Below are positions 8,444 through 17,525 of a stretch of 64,000 bases of DNA, piece by piece. The notes beneath the pieces were generated by a model, which had not been told where the DNA came from, did not search any database, and was given only the letters and a program-made list of their open reading frames with translations. The translations under genes and the position numbers were made by a program. The stretch is from UBA10348 sp002469915. GTDB lineage: Bacteria; Bacteroidota; Rhodothermia; Rhodothermales; UBA10348. The stretch spans positions 62,001 to 126,000 of the forward strand of contig JAQWHM010000022.1 in assembly GCA_029249345.1 (NCBI GenBank), read 5' to 3'. Every line of letters begins with the position of its first letter. Position 1 is the first letter of the stretch.

Positions 8444-9009
8444 GTCTAGAAAGTGAGTTGAGAGCGCGTAGTGGTTCCGTTTGTGAGCTGTGCGGGTCCG
8501 AGGAATCTCTTCGTGTATTTGATGTACCTCCGGATTCGGGTCAACACATATTAATGTGTCTTACGTGTTTCGATCAGTACGAAAATCCAGAACGGGTCGA
8601 CGTACATCACTGGAGATGTTTGAACGACAGTATGTGGAGTCAGGAGCCTGCCGTGCAGGTGATGGCTTGGCGCATGTTAACTCGACTTCGTGACGAGGGT
8701 TGGCCTCAGGATTTGCTGGATATGATGTATCTCGATGATGAGACCCAGTCATGGGCCGAGGCTACCGGAGAAGGCCTGCCTCAGGTAGATGTGGATCTAC
8801 ATCGGGATAGCAATGGGGTTGTGTTGGCATCCGGTGATTCCGTGACGTTGATTAAAGATCTGGAAGTGAAAGGGGCCGGCTTTACGGCTAAAAGGGGAAC
8901 GGCGGTTCGCACTATTTCACTGGTTCAAGAGAACCCTGAACACATAGAAGGACGGGTAAATGGCCAGCGAATTGTCATTCTGACCAAGTTTGTCAAAAAG
9001 TCCAATTAG
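8440..9009 (+). CDS. PhnA-family protein
   Basis: A 189-residue protein starting at the ATG at 8440, overlapping the methyltransferase stop by four bases. An N-terminal zinc-ribbon (CELCGS and, 25 residues on, CLTCF) precedes a helical part, and the C-terminal PhnA domain is an SH3-like barrel (SGDSVTLIKDLEVKGAGFTAKRGTAV and GQRIVILTKFVKK). PhnA/YjdM proteins were named for phosphonate clusters but are widespread without them, and their role is unclear; nothing nearby points to phosphonate use. Confidence 0.88.
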   Translation: MSLESELRARSGSVCELCGSEESLRVFDVPPDSGQHILMCLTCFDQYENPERVDVHHWRCLNDSMWSQEPAVQVMAWRMLTRLRDEGWPQDLLDMMYLDDETQSWAEATGEGLPQVDVDLHRDSNGVVLASGDSVTLIKDLEVKGAGFTAKRGTAVRTISLVQENPEHIEGRVNGQRIVILTKFVKKSN

Positions 9010-9018
9010 CCTCAAGGC

Positions 9019-9126
9019 ATGTACTATTACCGATGGGTGAGGGAAGGTGATTATGGAAATTGGTACGTAATCGATGAGCGAGTCTGGGAGCAGGATCCGG
9101 GCGGTAAACAGCCTGATTTCAAATAG
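9019..9126 (+). CDS. Possible 35-residue aromatic-rich microprotein
   Basis: An ATG nine bases after the PhnA stop opens 35 codons ending in TAG. The product (MYYYRWVREGDYGNWYVIDERVWEQ, then a short tail, positions 9019-9126) is unusually rich in tyrosine and tryptophan and reads like a tiny beta-sheet protein. No strong ribosome site precedes it, but translation could be coupled to phnA. I do not recognise a family. Chance occurrence cannot be excluded at this length. Confidence 0.35.
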   Translation: MYYYRWVREGDYGNWYVIDERVWEQDPGGKQPDFK

Positions 9127-9356
9127 AATTGAGCATAGCCTCTAGTCTGATGGTATAAGAGAGGCTGTTGAGCGGCGAATTTTGCTAACGAGCTAGCCCT
9201 ACCCAACAAGCCCTACTCAATAGGCCTTGAACGCTTGCTTTTAGGCCCTGATGTTGTTTAATGAGCCTATTCTTCTTCAATGAATAGCCATTTTTCGGGT
9301 ATATTTGCCGTTCGCACTCGTTTTTTTAGTCGTAACCCTATTCTGAGGAATAGCTG
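9127..9356 (+). promoter_or_regulatory. Leader region before the RNA helicase gene
   Basis: No coding stretch is seen here. An inverted repeat AGCCTCT (9137-9143) / AGAGGCT (9160-9166) may end the upstream transcript, though no T-run follows. AGCCCTAC is repeated directly around 9195-9215. At 9300-9307 TATATTTG fits the Bacteroidota -7 consensus TAnnTTTG, about 50 bases before the helicase ATG; a clear -33 TTG partner is not evident. Confidence 0.3.
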
Positions 9357-11189
9357 ATGTCTGAATCTCCTGCCTCAGAAACCTCGTTCAAAGACCTAAA
9401 TCTGCCTGCTCCTTTGCAGGCAGCAATCGACGAACTCGGTTACGAAACTCCTTCCCCCATCCAGGCTCAAGCCATACCCTACTTGATGCAGGGTTTGGAT
9501 TTGATTGGTCGAGCCCCAACAGGAACTGGAAAAACGGCAGCATTTGCCCTTCCGCTTCTTGCACGGACGGACACAGAGCTGCACAAAATCCAAGTAATGG
9601 TTCTAACTCCTACCCGCGAGTTGGCCATTCAGGTCGCTGAAGCTTTTCAGCGTTACGCTTCCCACATTCGAGGATTTCATGTACTTCCCGTTTATGGTGG
9701 GCAGGAATATGGCGGACAGATTCGACAGCTCAAGCGTGGGGTACATGTCGTAGTTGGTACGCCTGGTCGCGTGATCGATCACATGAAGAAGGGCACGCTC
9801 AGGTTGGACAATCTGCAAGCGATCGTTCTTGATGAAGCAGATGAAATGCTCAAAATGGGTTTCATCGACGATGTAGAATGGGTGCTCGAGCAAACTCCCG
9901 ATACGAGACAGGTTGCTTTATTTTCGGCAACCATGCCAAGGGAAATTCGGTCTATTGCCAAGCGGCACCTGAGGAATCCCGAAGAGGTATCCATCAAGGC
10001 CAAGACAGCAACGGCCGAAACCATCCGCCAGCGATTCTGGCCGGTGAGTGGGTTGCACAAAATGGATGCGCTGACTCGAATCCTTGAGGTCGAGCCTTTT
10101 GATGCAATGCTCATTTTTGTTCGAACAAGAGTAGCCACTACGAGAGTGGCCGAACGTCTTGAAGCTCGTGGTTTTTCGGCTTCCGCTCTAAACGGAGATA
10201 TGGCGCAGAACCAGCGAGAGCAGATGATTACGAAATTGAAAAAAGGGTCCATTGATATCCTTGTTGCAACCGATGTTGCAGCGCGAGGGCTCGATGTGGA
10301 TCGTATCAGCCATGTGGTTAATTACGACATACCTAGTGGAACAGAGGCGTACGTTCATCGAATTGGAAGGACAGGACGCGCCGGGCGAACTGGTCAGGCC
10401 ATTTTGTTCGTTTCACCTCGAGAAAGACGTATGCTCGGAGCTATTGAAAAAGCTACGCGGCAGCGAATGGATCGCTTGGAACTGCCTACCATAGAAATGG
10501 TGCATAACAAGCGTATCGCAGACTTTAAGCAACGGATTACGGATACGTTATCAGAAGGCGAACTAGACTTCATGCAAAGTCTGGTGGACCAGTATCAGCA
10601 GGAGCATGATATTCCTGCGGTCGAGATAGCAGCGGCCCTTGCGAAAATGGCAATTGGAGGAGACGAATCTCGACTGCGGGCCGCTGTAAGAGGCGAACGA
10701 GAAGAGCGTACTCCTCGGTCTGAGCCTCGTCGCGACTACGGAGAGTCTGCTTCCCGAAGAGATTCAAAGCCGCGAAATAAAAGAGATCGTTCGAGCCAAG
10801 TTTCTCACGGAATGAAGCGGTACCGGATTGAGGTTGGGTATACGCATGAAGTTAAACCAGGCAACATTGTTGGCGCTATTGCCAATGAGTCTGGTTTGGA
10901 TGCCGCTCACATCGGACATATTGATATCCACAATGAATTCAGCTTGATTGACCTTCCGAAAGGTATGCCCAATGATGTGCTCAAGGAGCTTAAAGGGGTA
11001 ATCGTGTGTGGACAGCGTCTGCGTATGTCTGCAACGGATCAGGAGTTTTCTAAGGGGCGTGGCGGAGCGAAAAGTGCCGCTAGAAAGAAGTCGACGGCTA
11101 GTCGAAGATCTGGAGGGCATTCAGGAAGCTCCGGACGGAAGTCATCTGACGGAAGAAAAGCTAGAAAAGAGCGTAGATCTCGCGGGTAA
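9357..11189 (+). CDS. DEAD-box ATP-dependent RNA helicase with DbpA-type RNA-binding domain
   Basis: A 610-residue helicase with every core motif in order: Q motif (FKDLNL to SPIQAQAIP, residues 11-41), Walker A APTGTGKT at 53-60, PTRELAIQ, TPGRVIDH, DEAD at 159-162, SAT, VATDVAARGLDVD and HRIGRTGRAGRTG. A charged linker leads to a DbpA/CsdA RNA-binding fold at about 487-557 (RYRIEVGYTHEVKPGNIVGA), and the tail is basic and serine-rich. Such CsdA-like helicases unwind structured RNA in ribosome assembly and cold adaptation. It is a single-gene unit with its own leader. Confidence 0.95.
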   Translation: MSESPASETSFKDLNLPAPLQAAIDELGYETPSPIQAQAIPYLMQGLDLIGRAPTGTGKTAAFALPLLARTDTELHKIQVMVLTPTRELAIQVAEAFQRYASHIRGFHVLPVYGGQEYGGQIRQLKRGVHVVVGTPGRVIDHMKKGTLRLDNLQAIVLDEADEMLKMGFIDDVEWVLEQTPDTRQVALFSATMPREIRSIAKRHLRNPEEVSIKAKTATAETIRQRFWPVSGLHKMDALTRILEVEPFDAMLIFVRTRVATTRVAERLEARGFSASALNGDMAQNQREQMITKLKKGSIDILVATDVAARGLDVDRISHVVNYDIPSGTEAYVHRIGRTGRAGRTGQAILFVSPRERRMLGAIEKATRQRMDRLELPTIEMVHNKRIADFKQRITDTLSEGELDFMQSLVDQYQQEHDIPAVEIAAALAKMAIGGDESRLRAAVRGEREERTPRSEPRRDYGESASRRDSKPRNKRDRSSQVSHGMKRYRIEVGYTHEVKPGNIVGAIANESGLDAAHIGHIDIHNEFSLIDLPKGMPNDVLKELKGVIVCGQRLRMSATDQEFSKGRGGAKSAARKKSTASRRSGGHSGSSGRKSSDGRKARKERRSRG

Positions 11190-11316
11190 TATCCCAGCAA
11201 GGAGTTTCCTGTTTGTCGCATGCGCTGGTGATTTGTTAAGGATGTAATGACAAGTCATAACAAGTGTTGTATCTTGTGTCTTCTATGACCCTACTTTCAT
11301 CCAAATCGATTTCGTC

Positions 11317-12204
11317 ATGTATGCTTTCGTTCGGCGTTTGAGCACGCTTTTCTTGCTTCTTTCGGTACTCGGTCTTACTTCAGATGTCTATGCTCAGACG
11401 TCCAACGAGTCCGGCTTTTCGATTAGTGCCTCGGAATTGATAGACCTGATGCCGAACTCTGATGTGGTAGTGCTGCATGTTGCACGGGATAGTTCGGATT
11501 ACAGGACGGGTCACATTGAAGGGGCGCGGTTTCTTTCGCTCAATCACATTGCAGTCACCAGAGACGCCCAGCAGAGAATGCTATCTGACTGGAAAGCGTT
11601 GCAAGATATATTCGAATCGGTCGGCATTTCGAACGATACATATGTAGTGTTGTATGGCGAAATGAACGGATTAGCAGCTACACGGGCCTTTCTAGCCTTG
11701 GATTATATGGGCCACGGAAAGATGTCGGTATTGGATGGAGGCTTCGCAGCATGGCAGGCCGAAGACGGAGCCACTTCAACGGAAGCTACCTCTCCAATCA
11801 TGTCTGGTAGGTATCGTGTCAAGGTGCATCCTCAGCGTATTGTGACGGCCAATCAACTAGAGTCCTCAATAGGAGAGGTGGCCATTATAGATGCTCGCTC
11901 TATCGGAGAGTATTCAGGCGAGAAACCTGGAAACGGGATTACGCGTCCCGGACATATACCCGGAGCCATTTCAATGGACTGGCAGATGAACCTTACGGAC
12001 GATGGATTGATGCGGCCAGTGTCGGATCTGTCGAAAGACTATCCTGTAATCGGCGAGCGAGTCATTGTGTATTGCCGCACCGGAATGAAAGCCTCCTATG
12101 CCTATTTCGTGGCAAGGAATCTCGGCTTGAACGTGGCGCTGTATGATGGGTCGTTCTCTGACTGGAGTAACAACACCAGTTTCCCGGTAGAAACCGGGCG
12201 GTAG
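11317..12204 (+). CDS. Exported two-domain sulfurtransferase (rhodanese)
   Basis: 295 residues with a signal peptide (LFLLLSVLGLTSDVYAQ). Two rhodanese domains follow: the first (about 35-150) contains the typical VVVLHVARDSSDYRTGHIEGA but has no active cysteine in its loop, while the second (about 165-290) has the active-site loop VYCRTGMKAS with C253. This is the layout of thiosulfate/3-mercaptopyruvate sulfurtransferases of the SseA/GlpE superfamily, in which only the second domain is catalytic. Export suggests a periplasmic role in sulfane sulfur handling. It converges with the DUF2911 gene. Confidence 0.9.
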   Translation: MYAFVRRLSTLFLLLSVLGLTSDVYAQTSNESGFSISASELIDLMPNSDVVVLHVARDSSDYRTGHIEGARFLSLNHIAVTRDAQQRMLSDWKALQDIFESVGISNDTYVVLYGEMNGLAATRAFLALDYMGHGKMSVLDGGFAAWQAEDGATSTEATSPIMSGRYRVKVHPQRIVTANQLESSIGEVAIIDARSIGEYSGEKPGNGITRPGHIPGAISMDWQMNLTDDGLMRPVSDLSKDYPVIGERVIVYCRTGMKASYAYFVARNLGLNVALYDGSFSDWSNNTSFPVETGR

Positions 12205-12243
12205 CGTCCGGTCATCCATTCAGTATGTTCTCCTTCGTTTATC

Positions 12244-12822
12244 TCACTTGGTGAGTTCAAACGATACGGTTGCCACCTGATCTTCCCACATGATGGCAAA
12301 CGTGCCATCAGTTGTAGAGACATCGTAGAACGCCATCGTGAGCTGATCATGAGATACGCTGGAATTCACTTTTTGCATGGGTACTCTGAGGACGTCTAGA
12401 TCGGCTGAGTAGTCGTAGGCGCCCCAAATTCCTGGCTCTTCTGATCGGGATTGTGGACGGGCTTTGTGATTGGAAAGAATAAGCGTCCATTCATTACCGC
12501 TTAGATCCACAAAAAGTGAATATTCCCCGGCTGGAAGGTCTGCTCCCCCGATGTTTAGATCACTTTCAGTCATGAATCGGGTACTTTGGTTGGCTCCTGC
12601 TCGCCAAACAGGTGCGCCACCGGTTATGTCCACGCCGTATTCGTCGCCTGTTCCGAACACTTCAGTGCGGCCTCTTAAAATGGGACGTCCATACTCCACA
12701 ACGATCCAACTGCCTTCAATTTGGGTTGAGGCTTCTCCTCGCGGAGAGGCTACGCGCTCTTGAGCACAAGCCGTCGAAGAGAGAATGAGCAAAAAAGCAA
12801 AAAAGATTGAGAGAGTGCGCAT
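12244..12822 (-). CDS. Secreted DUF2911 protein
   Basis: I start at the ATG at 12822, which opens a signal peptide (MRTLSIFFAFLLILSSTACAQ); 192 residues. DUF2911 landmarks are present: VEYGRPILRGRTEVFG, APVWRAGANQSTRF, and DLPAGEYSLFVDLSGNEWTLI. The family is common in Bacteroidota, exported, and of unknown function. A 26-base hairpin stands just upstream, between this gene and the hybrid kinase stop, so it probably has its own promoter. Confidence 0.88.
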   Translation of the reverse strand: MRTLSIFFAFLLILSSTACAQERVASPRGEASTQIEGSWIVVEYGRPILRGRTEVFGTGDEYGVDITGGAPVWRAGANQSTRFMTESDLNIGGADLPAGEYSLFVDLSGNEWTLILSNHKARPQSRSEEPGIWGAYDYSADLDVLRVPMQKVNSSVSHDQLTMAFYDVSTTDGTFAIMWEDQVATVSFELTK

Positions 12823-12844
12823 GTGTCCAATGAGTTGAATTGAT

Positions 12845-12870
12845 CGGGCCTGCCAGATGTGGCAGGCCCG
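12845..12870 (-). terminator. Hairpin between hybrid kinase and DUF2911 gene
   Basis: A perfect 11-base-pair GC-rich stem (12845-12855 with 12860-12870) closes a GATG loop. It lies after the hybrid kinase stop and before the DUF2911 start on the same strand, as expected for a terminator, but no T-run follows on the minus strand, so termination may be weak. Confidence 0.55.
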
Positions 12871-12935
12871 GAAAATAACAACTCGAGAGGTCAAGCTCCA
12901 TACCGTTCACAAAATGTCTTTAAAACAAAGTCAGT

Positions 12936-15900
12936 TTAGGACACTGTTCTACCATCTTGCTTGCTGGAAGGTGTACGTGTTCTAGGGCGTTGTTGCGGTA
13001 GTCTTTCTTTTCCCTCGGCGACTCGCTTATCGAGTCGAGGGCACGTCGAGAGTATGCGTTGTAATTCATTCCTTTCGATCGGTTTTGTTAGGAAATCCTG
13101 CATCCCTGCGTCTAGGCATCGTTGCTTGTCTTGCTTCATCACAGCCGCTGTCAGAGCAACGACATGTGGACGGTAATCCGTATTTATTTCTATGGATATG
13201 CGTCGTGTCGCTTCAAGTCCGTCCATTACGGGCATATGCAAGTCCATGAGTACCAGGTCGTAGACCTTTTTACGTAAAGCGTCCATCACTTCTTGTCCGT
13301 TTGATACCAGCTGAGGCTTGTATCCCATGCGAGACAATGTCGTCTGAAACAGTTTCTGGTTGATGAGATTGTCTTCTGCGACAAGAATACTCAACGGGAA
13401 TCGAGAGGCTAGAGAAGAGGGAGCAACATCTTCGACTTTAGTTTTGGGTAATTGATGATTTACTTCACTGAAGGCTTCCAAAAATGCGTCAAAAAGACTT
13501 GCTTGATGAACGGGCTTGCTGACTCGTTTGCCCCACGAGCCTTCAAATTCAGATGCCCTTAGTCGGTCTGCCAAAGTAGTAAGCAGAATGAGTGCAAGAT
13601 TGGAAGTGTGGTTTCTCATTCGCAGCTCTTCTGCCAACATAAGCGCATCTAGGTCCTGCATATGCGCATCTATAACCAATGCTTCAAATTGCTCGCCATT
13701 GTCATAAAGGGCGTGAGCTTCCTTTGCACTGGCAACCATTTGTGGCTTCATACCCCAGTCGCTAGTCTGACGTTCAAGCATGATTCGATTCGTTGGATTG
13801 TCATCAATTACGAGAACGCGCATGCCCTGCAGGGCGGGTTGAGGGCCTTTGAGAGCAGGGACGGCCTGGTTCGTATCTGATTCAGCCACGGCGATCGTAA
13901 AGTGGAACGTACTTCCTGCATCCACTTTGCTTTCAACCCACATGGTTCCACCCATCAATTCACATAGGTGTTTACTAATGGTTAACCCAAGACCAGAGCC
14001 ACCGTATCTTCGAGTTGTGGATGAGTCACCCTGCGAAAAGGACTCAAACAAGCGGTTAAGTTGATTTTCGGGAATACCAATCCCTGTATCTAGAATGCTG
14101 AACTTCAAGTTCATTTCGTTCCCAGAAAGGGATGGACCGTCATTTCCGACCTGTATAGAGACCTCTCCTTCTTCTGTAAACTTTACGGCGTTGGCAACAA
14201 GATTTACGACTATTTGACGCAAACGAGCCGAATCTCCTTTTACATATTCTGGAACGTCCGGCCGAATGAGATAGGTAAGTTCGATGTCCTTCTTTTCTGT
14301 TCGCATGCTAATCATATCAAGAGACTCTTCAATACACGAACGAATGGAGAAGGACTCTTGCTCGATTTCAATTTTGCCGGCTTCGATCTTAGATAGATCA
14401 AGAATATGGTTAATTATTTTCAGTAAGGATTCGCCACTAGTCTTAATTATGCTGACAAACTCACGTTCTACAGAGCCTAGATTTTGATCCAAAAGGAGTT
14501 CGGTAAAACCGATGACACCGTTCATTGGTGTACGAATTTCATGACTCATATTAGCCAGAAACTCGCTTTTTGTATTTACCGCCTCTAATGCCTGTTCTTT
14601 GGCTTCGATCAGTGCCACATTGGTATTGCGCAGCTCCTCAGTTCGTATTGCTACCTCTAGTTCAAGTACTTGTTTTCTGTGAGCCAGCGATCGCGTCTTC
14701 CATCGGAGAAGCTCCCGTATGGCAACTAGTCCGACGGTAACACAAATGAGAATGAACCACCATTGTTGCCAGAATGGCATCAGAATCTTAAATGAGTAGG
14801 AAGTCGGGGTCCTATTCCATAGTCCATCACTGTTTTTGGCCCTCACAAGCAAGGTGTAATGGCCAGGGGCTAAGTTGGAATAGGTCTGTGTAGGAAGCTG
14901 TGTCTCTGGAGACCAATCCTTGTCAAACCCATCTAATTTGTATCGATATTTGATTTTTTTAGGAGATACAAAGCTCATTCCAACCACGTCAAACGTTAAG
15001 TGGTTTTGGTGATAGGGGAGAGTCAAGTTCGTTGGAATACCCGTCCAATCTGCAAAAGTATCTGTCCACAGGCGCCAATCAGGGTCTTCGAAGAAAAGGC
15101 GTACATCTGCAATACGAGTGGAAGGCTCCACGGTATTGATGTGGAATAAAGAGGGGTCGTATTTAATGAGTCCACCAACTGTGCCAAACCACAACGTACC
15201 ATCGTTTGCTTTGAAGGCTGCATGGTGATTCGTTTCAATGCCCACAATGCCATCAGATTTTCCAAACGAACGGATATTTTTTTCTCTCGTCGCCTTGAAA
15301 TGGGCGAGGTCGATCTGGTTTATACCCTGGTTGGTCCCCACCCAAAGATCGCCTTGGTCGTCAAACAACAGGAAATAGGTCATCACATCGTTCATGCCGT
15401 CAGATAACCCGAAAAACTCGAATGAGGAGTTTTCGTTGTCTGTGTCAGGGTTATAGAAATACAATCCGGTTTCCGTGCCGATCCAGATATCACCATCTGA
15501 GTCGACTTTGATGTCTGAAATCCAGACATCATCCAGTGCTTCACCCGAAATGAAGGGCGAAAAGGAAACCCCGTCAAATCGGTCAATTCCAGTAGACGTC
15601 CCTGCCCAGATGGTCCCGGAATCGTCTGGAAAAACTGCTTGTATTGATCCGTCAGTTGAATCAGCCATGTTTTTGAAACGGGTAAATCCCATTCCATCAT
15701 GCTTTAGTAGCCCATTGCTGGTCCCAAACCAGACCGATCCATCATCTGCTTCCGCAATATGAAAAACGGTGCCTATATCCTCACCATCGGCCTGAGTAGC
15801 AATATCGAAAGAGGTCGCTGTTTCACGCACCAGTCCCGTTTCGGTACCCATCCACAAGACGTCGCTTGAGGTGTGGAGCAAGGAGTACACCTCGCCTTCA

Positions 15901-17042
15901 TTCAGCTTGTCATTAGAATGTTCTACAGGTGAAAATTGGGTTCCGTCAAATTCCGTTAGGCCGCTTTGGGTGCCAATGAGCATATTGTCATTTCGCCCAT
16001 ATGAAATGCTCCAGACCATATCCCCAGACAAACCGTCCTCAAGTCCATAGTTCAGGAAAGCAGAAGGAACGTGTTTTAAGAGACCCTTCCCATCGGTCGC
16101 AATCCAAATACTTCCCTCCTGATCTTCCATAAAAGAGCGGATCGGGGTCGCTGAGAGGGTAGAACTGGAGAAAGCGGTAAATGTGTGACCGTCGTAACGA
16201 GTCACTCCTCGGTCGGTACCAATCCAGATCAAGCCATGGCTATCAGCCATTAACGTGTTAATGGAATTGGACGTCATTCCATCATCTGTATCAAATAATT
16301 GAAACGAAGCATCATCGTAGCGAACGATTCCTGAAGGAGTCCCAAGCCATATACGATCGTATTTATCGATAGCAATTGAGGAGATTTCGGAGGTTCCAAG
16401 TTCAGAATCCGTTGACCATTGAGTTAATTCTCCCTGTTCGAACATAAATAGCCCATCAAAGGGCGTTCCAATCCACATTCTTCCAAAACGGTCGTTCACG
16501 ATTGAACTAAAATTGACACTCGTGATCAAGTCTTTGTTGAAGTCATAGAAGTTCTCGCCATTCATCACAGAAACGCCCCCCGGCGTCCCTATCCACAATT
16601 CACCCGAATCATCTTCTTCAATAGCTCGGACATCGTTGTTCACCAATCCATGTTTGGTGGTAAACATGTTAAAAGAGTTGCCATCATATTTGAGCAGTCC
16701 TTTTCGAGTACCAAACCAGAGGTTTCCTTTACTGTCTTCGTACAGTTTCTGCGTCTGGATAATCTCGTTAACAAGGTCCTCTCCAACATCTAGTCGGTCA
16801 AATGTCTGTCCATCGAATCGAGTGATTCCTCCGGCGAAAAGTGCGAGCCAGATTTCTCCACGACCATCTTGAAGCACGTCAAAAACTTGTGACTGCTGAA
16901 GCCCTTCTTCAAGCGAATAGGACTCGAGGCTATAGTTTTGTGCATACGCAGAATGGACTAGCGGTGTCAGCAGGACTGTGATCCAGCAGACGCTCAAAAG
17001 GAGGCTTTTCATACCGTTAGATGGCGATATGCGCATGTTCAT
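12936..17042 (-). CDS. Two-propeller hybrid sensor histidine kinase with two receiver domains
   Basis: A 1368-residue one-protein signalling system. After a signal peptide, fourteen Reg_prop repeats of the form IWIGTxxGLxxYDG (residues about 40-650) make two seven-bladed propellers, followed by a Y_Y_Y domain (about 690-755) and a membrane helix (WWFILICVTVGLVAI). Inside are a HisKA with phospho-acceptor H834 in NMSHEIRTPMNG, an ATPase domain with DTGIGIP and GSGLGL, and two receivers with D1125 (VIDAHM) and D1267 (LMDLHMP). Relatives usually end in an AraC DNA-binding domain; here there is none, so the signal must leave by phosphotransfer. It likely senses a periplasmic glycan. Confidence 0.93.
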   Translation of the reverse strand: MNMRISPSNGMKSLLLSVCWITVLLTPLVHSAYAQNYSLESYSLEEGLQQSQVFDVLQDGRGEIWLALFAGGITRFDGQTFDRLDVGEDLVNEIIQTQKLYEDSKGNLWFGTRKGLLKYDGNSFNMFTTKHGLVNNDVRAIEEDDSGELWIGTPGGVSVMNGENFYDFNKDLITSVNFSSIVNDRFGRMWIGTPFDGLFMFEQGELTQWSTDSELGTSEISSIAIDKYDRIWLGTPSGIVRYDDASFQLFDTDDGMTSNSINTLMADSHGLIWIGTDRGVTRYDGHTFTAFSSSTLSATPIRSFMEDQEGSIWIATDGKGLLKHVPSAFLNYGLEDGLSGDMVWSISYGRNDNMLIGTQSGLTEFDGTQFSPVEHSNDKLNEGEVYSLLHTSSDVLWMGTETGLVRETATSFDIATQADGEDIGTVFHIAEADDGSVWFGTSNGLLKHDGMGFTRFKNMADSTDGSIQAVFPDDSGTIWAGTSTGIDRFDGVSFSPFISGEALDDVWISDIKVDSDGDIWIGTETGLYFYNPDTDNENSSFEFFGLSDGMNDVMTYFLLFDDQGDLWVGTNQGINQIDLAHFKATREKNIRSFGKSDGIVGIETNHHAAFKANDGTLWFGTVGGLIKYDPSLFHINTVEPSTRIADVRLFFEDPDWRLWTDTFADWTGIPTNLTLPYHQNHLTFDVVGMSFVSPKKIKYRYKLDGFDKDWSPETQLPTQTYSNLAPGHYTLLVRAKNSDGLWNRTPTSYSFKILMPFWQQWWFILICVTVGLVAIRELLRWKTRSLAHRKQVLELEVAIRTEELRNTNVALIEAKEQALEAVNTKSEFLANMSHEIRTPMNGVIGFTELLLDQNLGSVEREFVSIIKTSGESLLKIINHILDLSKIEAGKIEIEQESFSIRSCIEESLDMISMRTEKKDIELTYLIRPDVPEYVKGDSARLRQIVVNLVANAVKFTEEGEVSIQVGNDGPSLSGNEMNLKFSILDTGIGIPENQLNRLFESFSQGDSSTTRRYGGSGLGLTISKHLCELMGGTMWVESKVDAGSTFHFTIAVAESDTNQAVPALKGPQPALQGMRVLVIDDNPTNRIMLERQTSDWGMKPQMVASAKEAHALYDNGEQFEALVIDAHMQDLDALMLAEELRMRNHTSNLALILLTTLADRLRASEFEGSWGKRVSKPVHQASLFDAFLEAFSEVNHQLPKTKVEDVAPSSLASRFPLSILVAEDNLINQKLFQTTLSRMGYKPQLVSNGQEVMDALRKKVYDLVLMDLHMPVMDGLEATRRISIEINTDYRPHVVALTAAVMKQDKQRCLDAGMQDFLTKPIERNELQRILSTCPRLDKRVAEGKERLPQQRPRTRTPSSKQDGRTVS

Positions 17043-17147
17043 ACTCTGAAATGGCGAACTGATTAGTACTCAGTTCTCTTGTGAAGAGAACACTATCAGT
17101 CAGAGTATCGTCCAAGACTGGGCAGAATTAACCGGTATAGAGGTGTT

Positions 17148-17405
17148 TTAACCTCCGCTTTTGCGAACGGTATAGCCGCTGTCTGAAAGGATTTTGAACA
17201 GCCGATCTCTTTGGTCGCCTTGGATTTCCACAATGCGGCCCTTCACCGTTCCACCTACTCCGCATTGAGCTTTCAATTTGGAGGCTATCGTCTTCAGTTG
17301 AGATTCTGACCCTGGGAGTCCGGTTACAATGGTGACACCCTTTCCGCGTCTTCCTTTGGTTTCGCGGCCAACACGGACAATTCCATCTTTGGGATAGGAC
17401 GACAT
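17148..17405 (-). CDS. yciH: YciH/SUI1-like translation factor
   Basis: 85 residues from the ATG at 17405. The eIF1/SUI1 fold shows in VRVGRETKGRRGKGVTIVTGLPG and in LKAQCGVGGTVKGRIVEIQGDQRDRLFKIL, both very typical of bacterial YciH. The protein binds near the ribosomal P-site and can influence start-codon choice. A longer reading from 17441 would add an unconserved extension and is not favoured. It stands alone between the hybrid kinase and dipeptidyl peptidase genes, divergent from the latter. Confidence 0.9.
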   Translation of the reverse strand: MSSYPKDGIVRVGRETKGRRGKGVTIVTGLPGSESQLKTIASKLKAQCGVGGTVKGRIVEIQGDQRDRLFKILSDSGYTVRKSGG

Positions 17406-17525
17406 GGTAAAAGGGGTTACATGGCCGGGACTTGAGATCACTTCGAGCGACTTTGTCTATCGGAAAGACGATAGTACATTGGCGCAATGTACGTGGTACG
17501 CCAAATCGATCAAAAGAGAAGCGAT

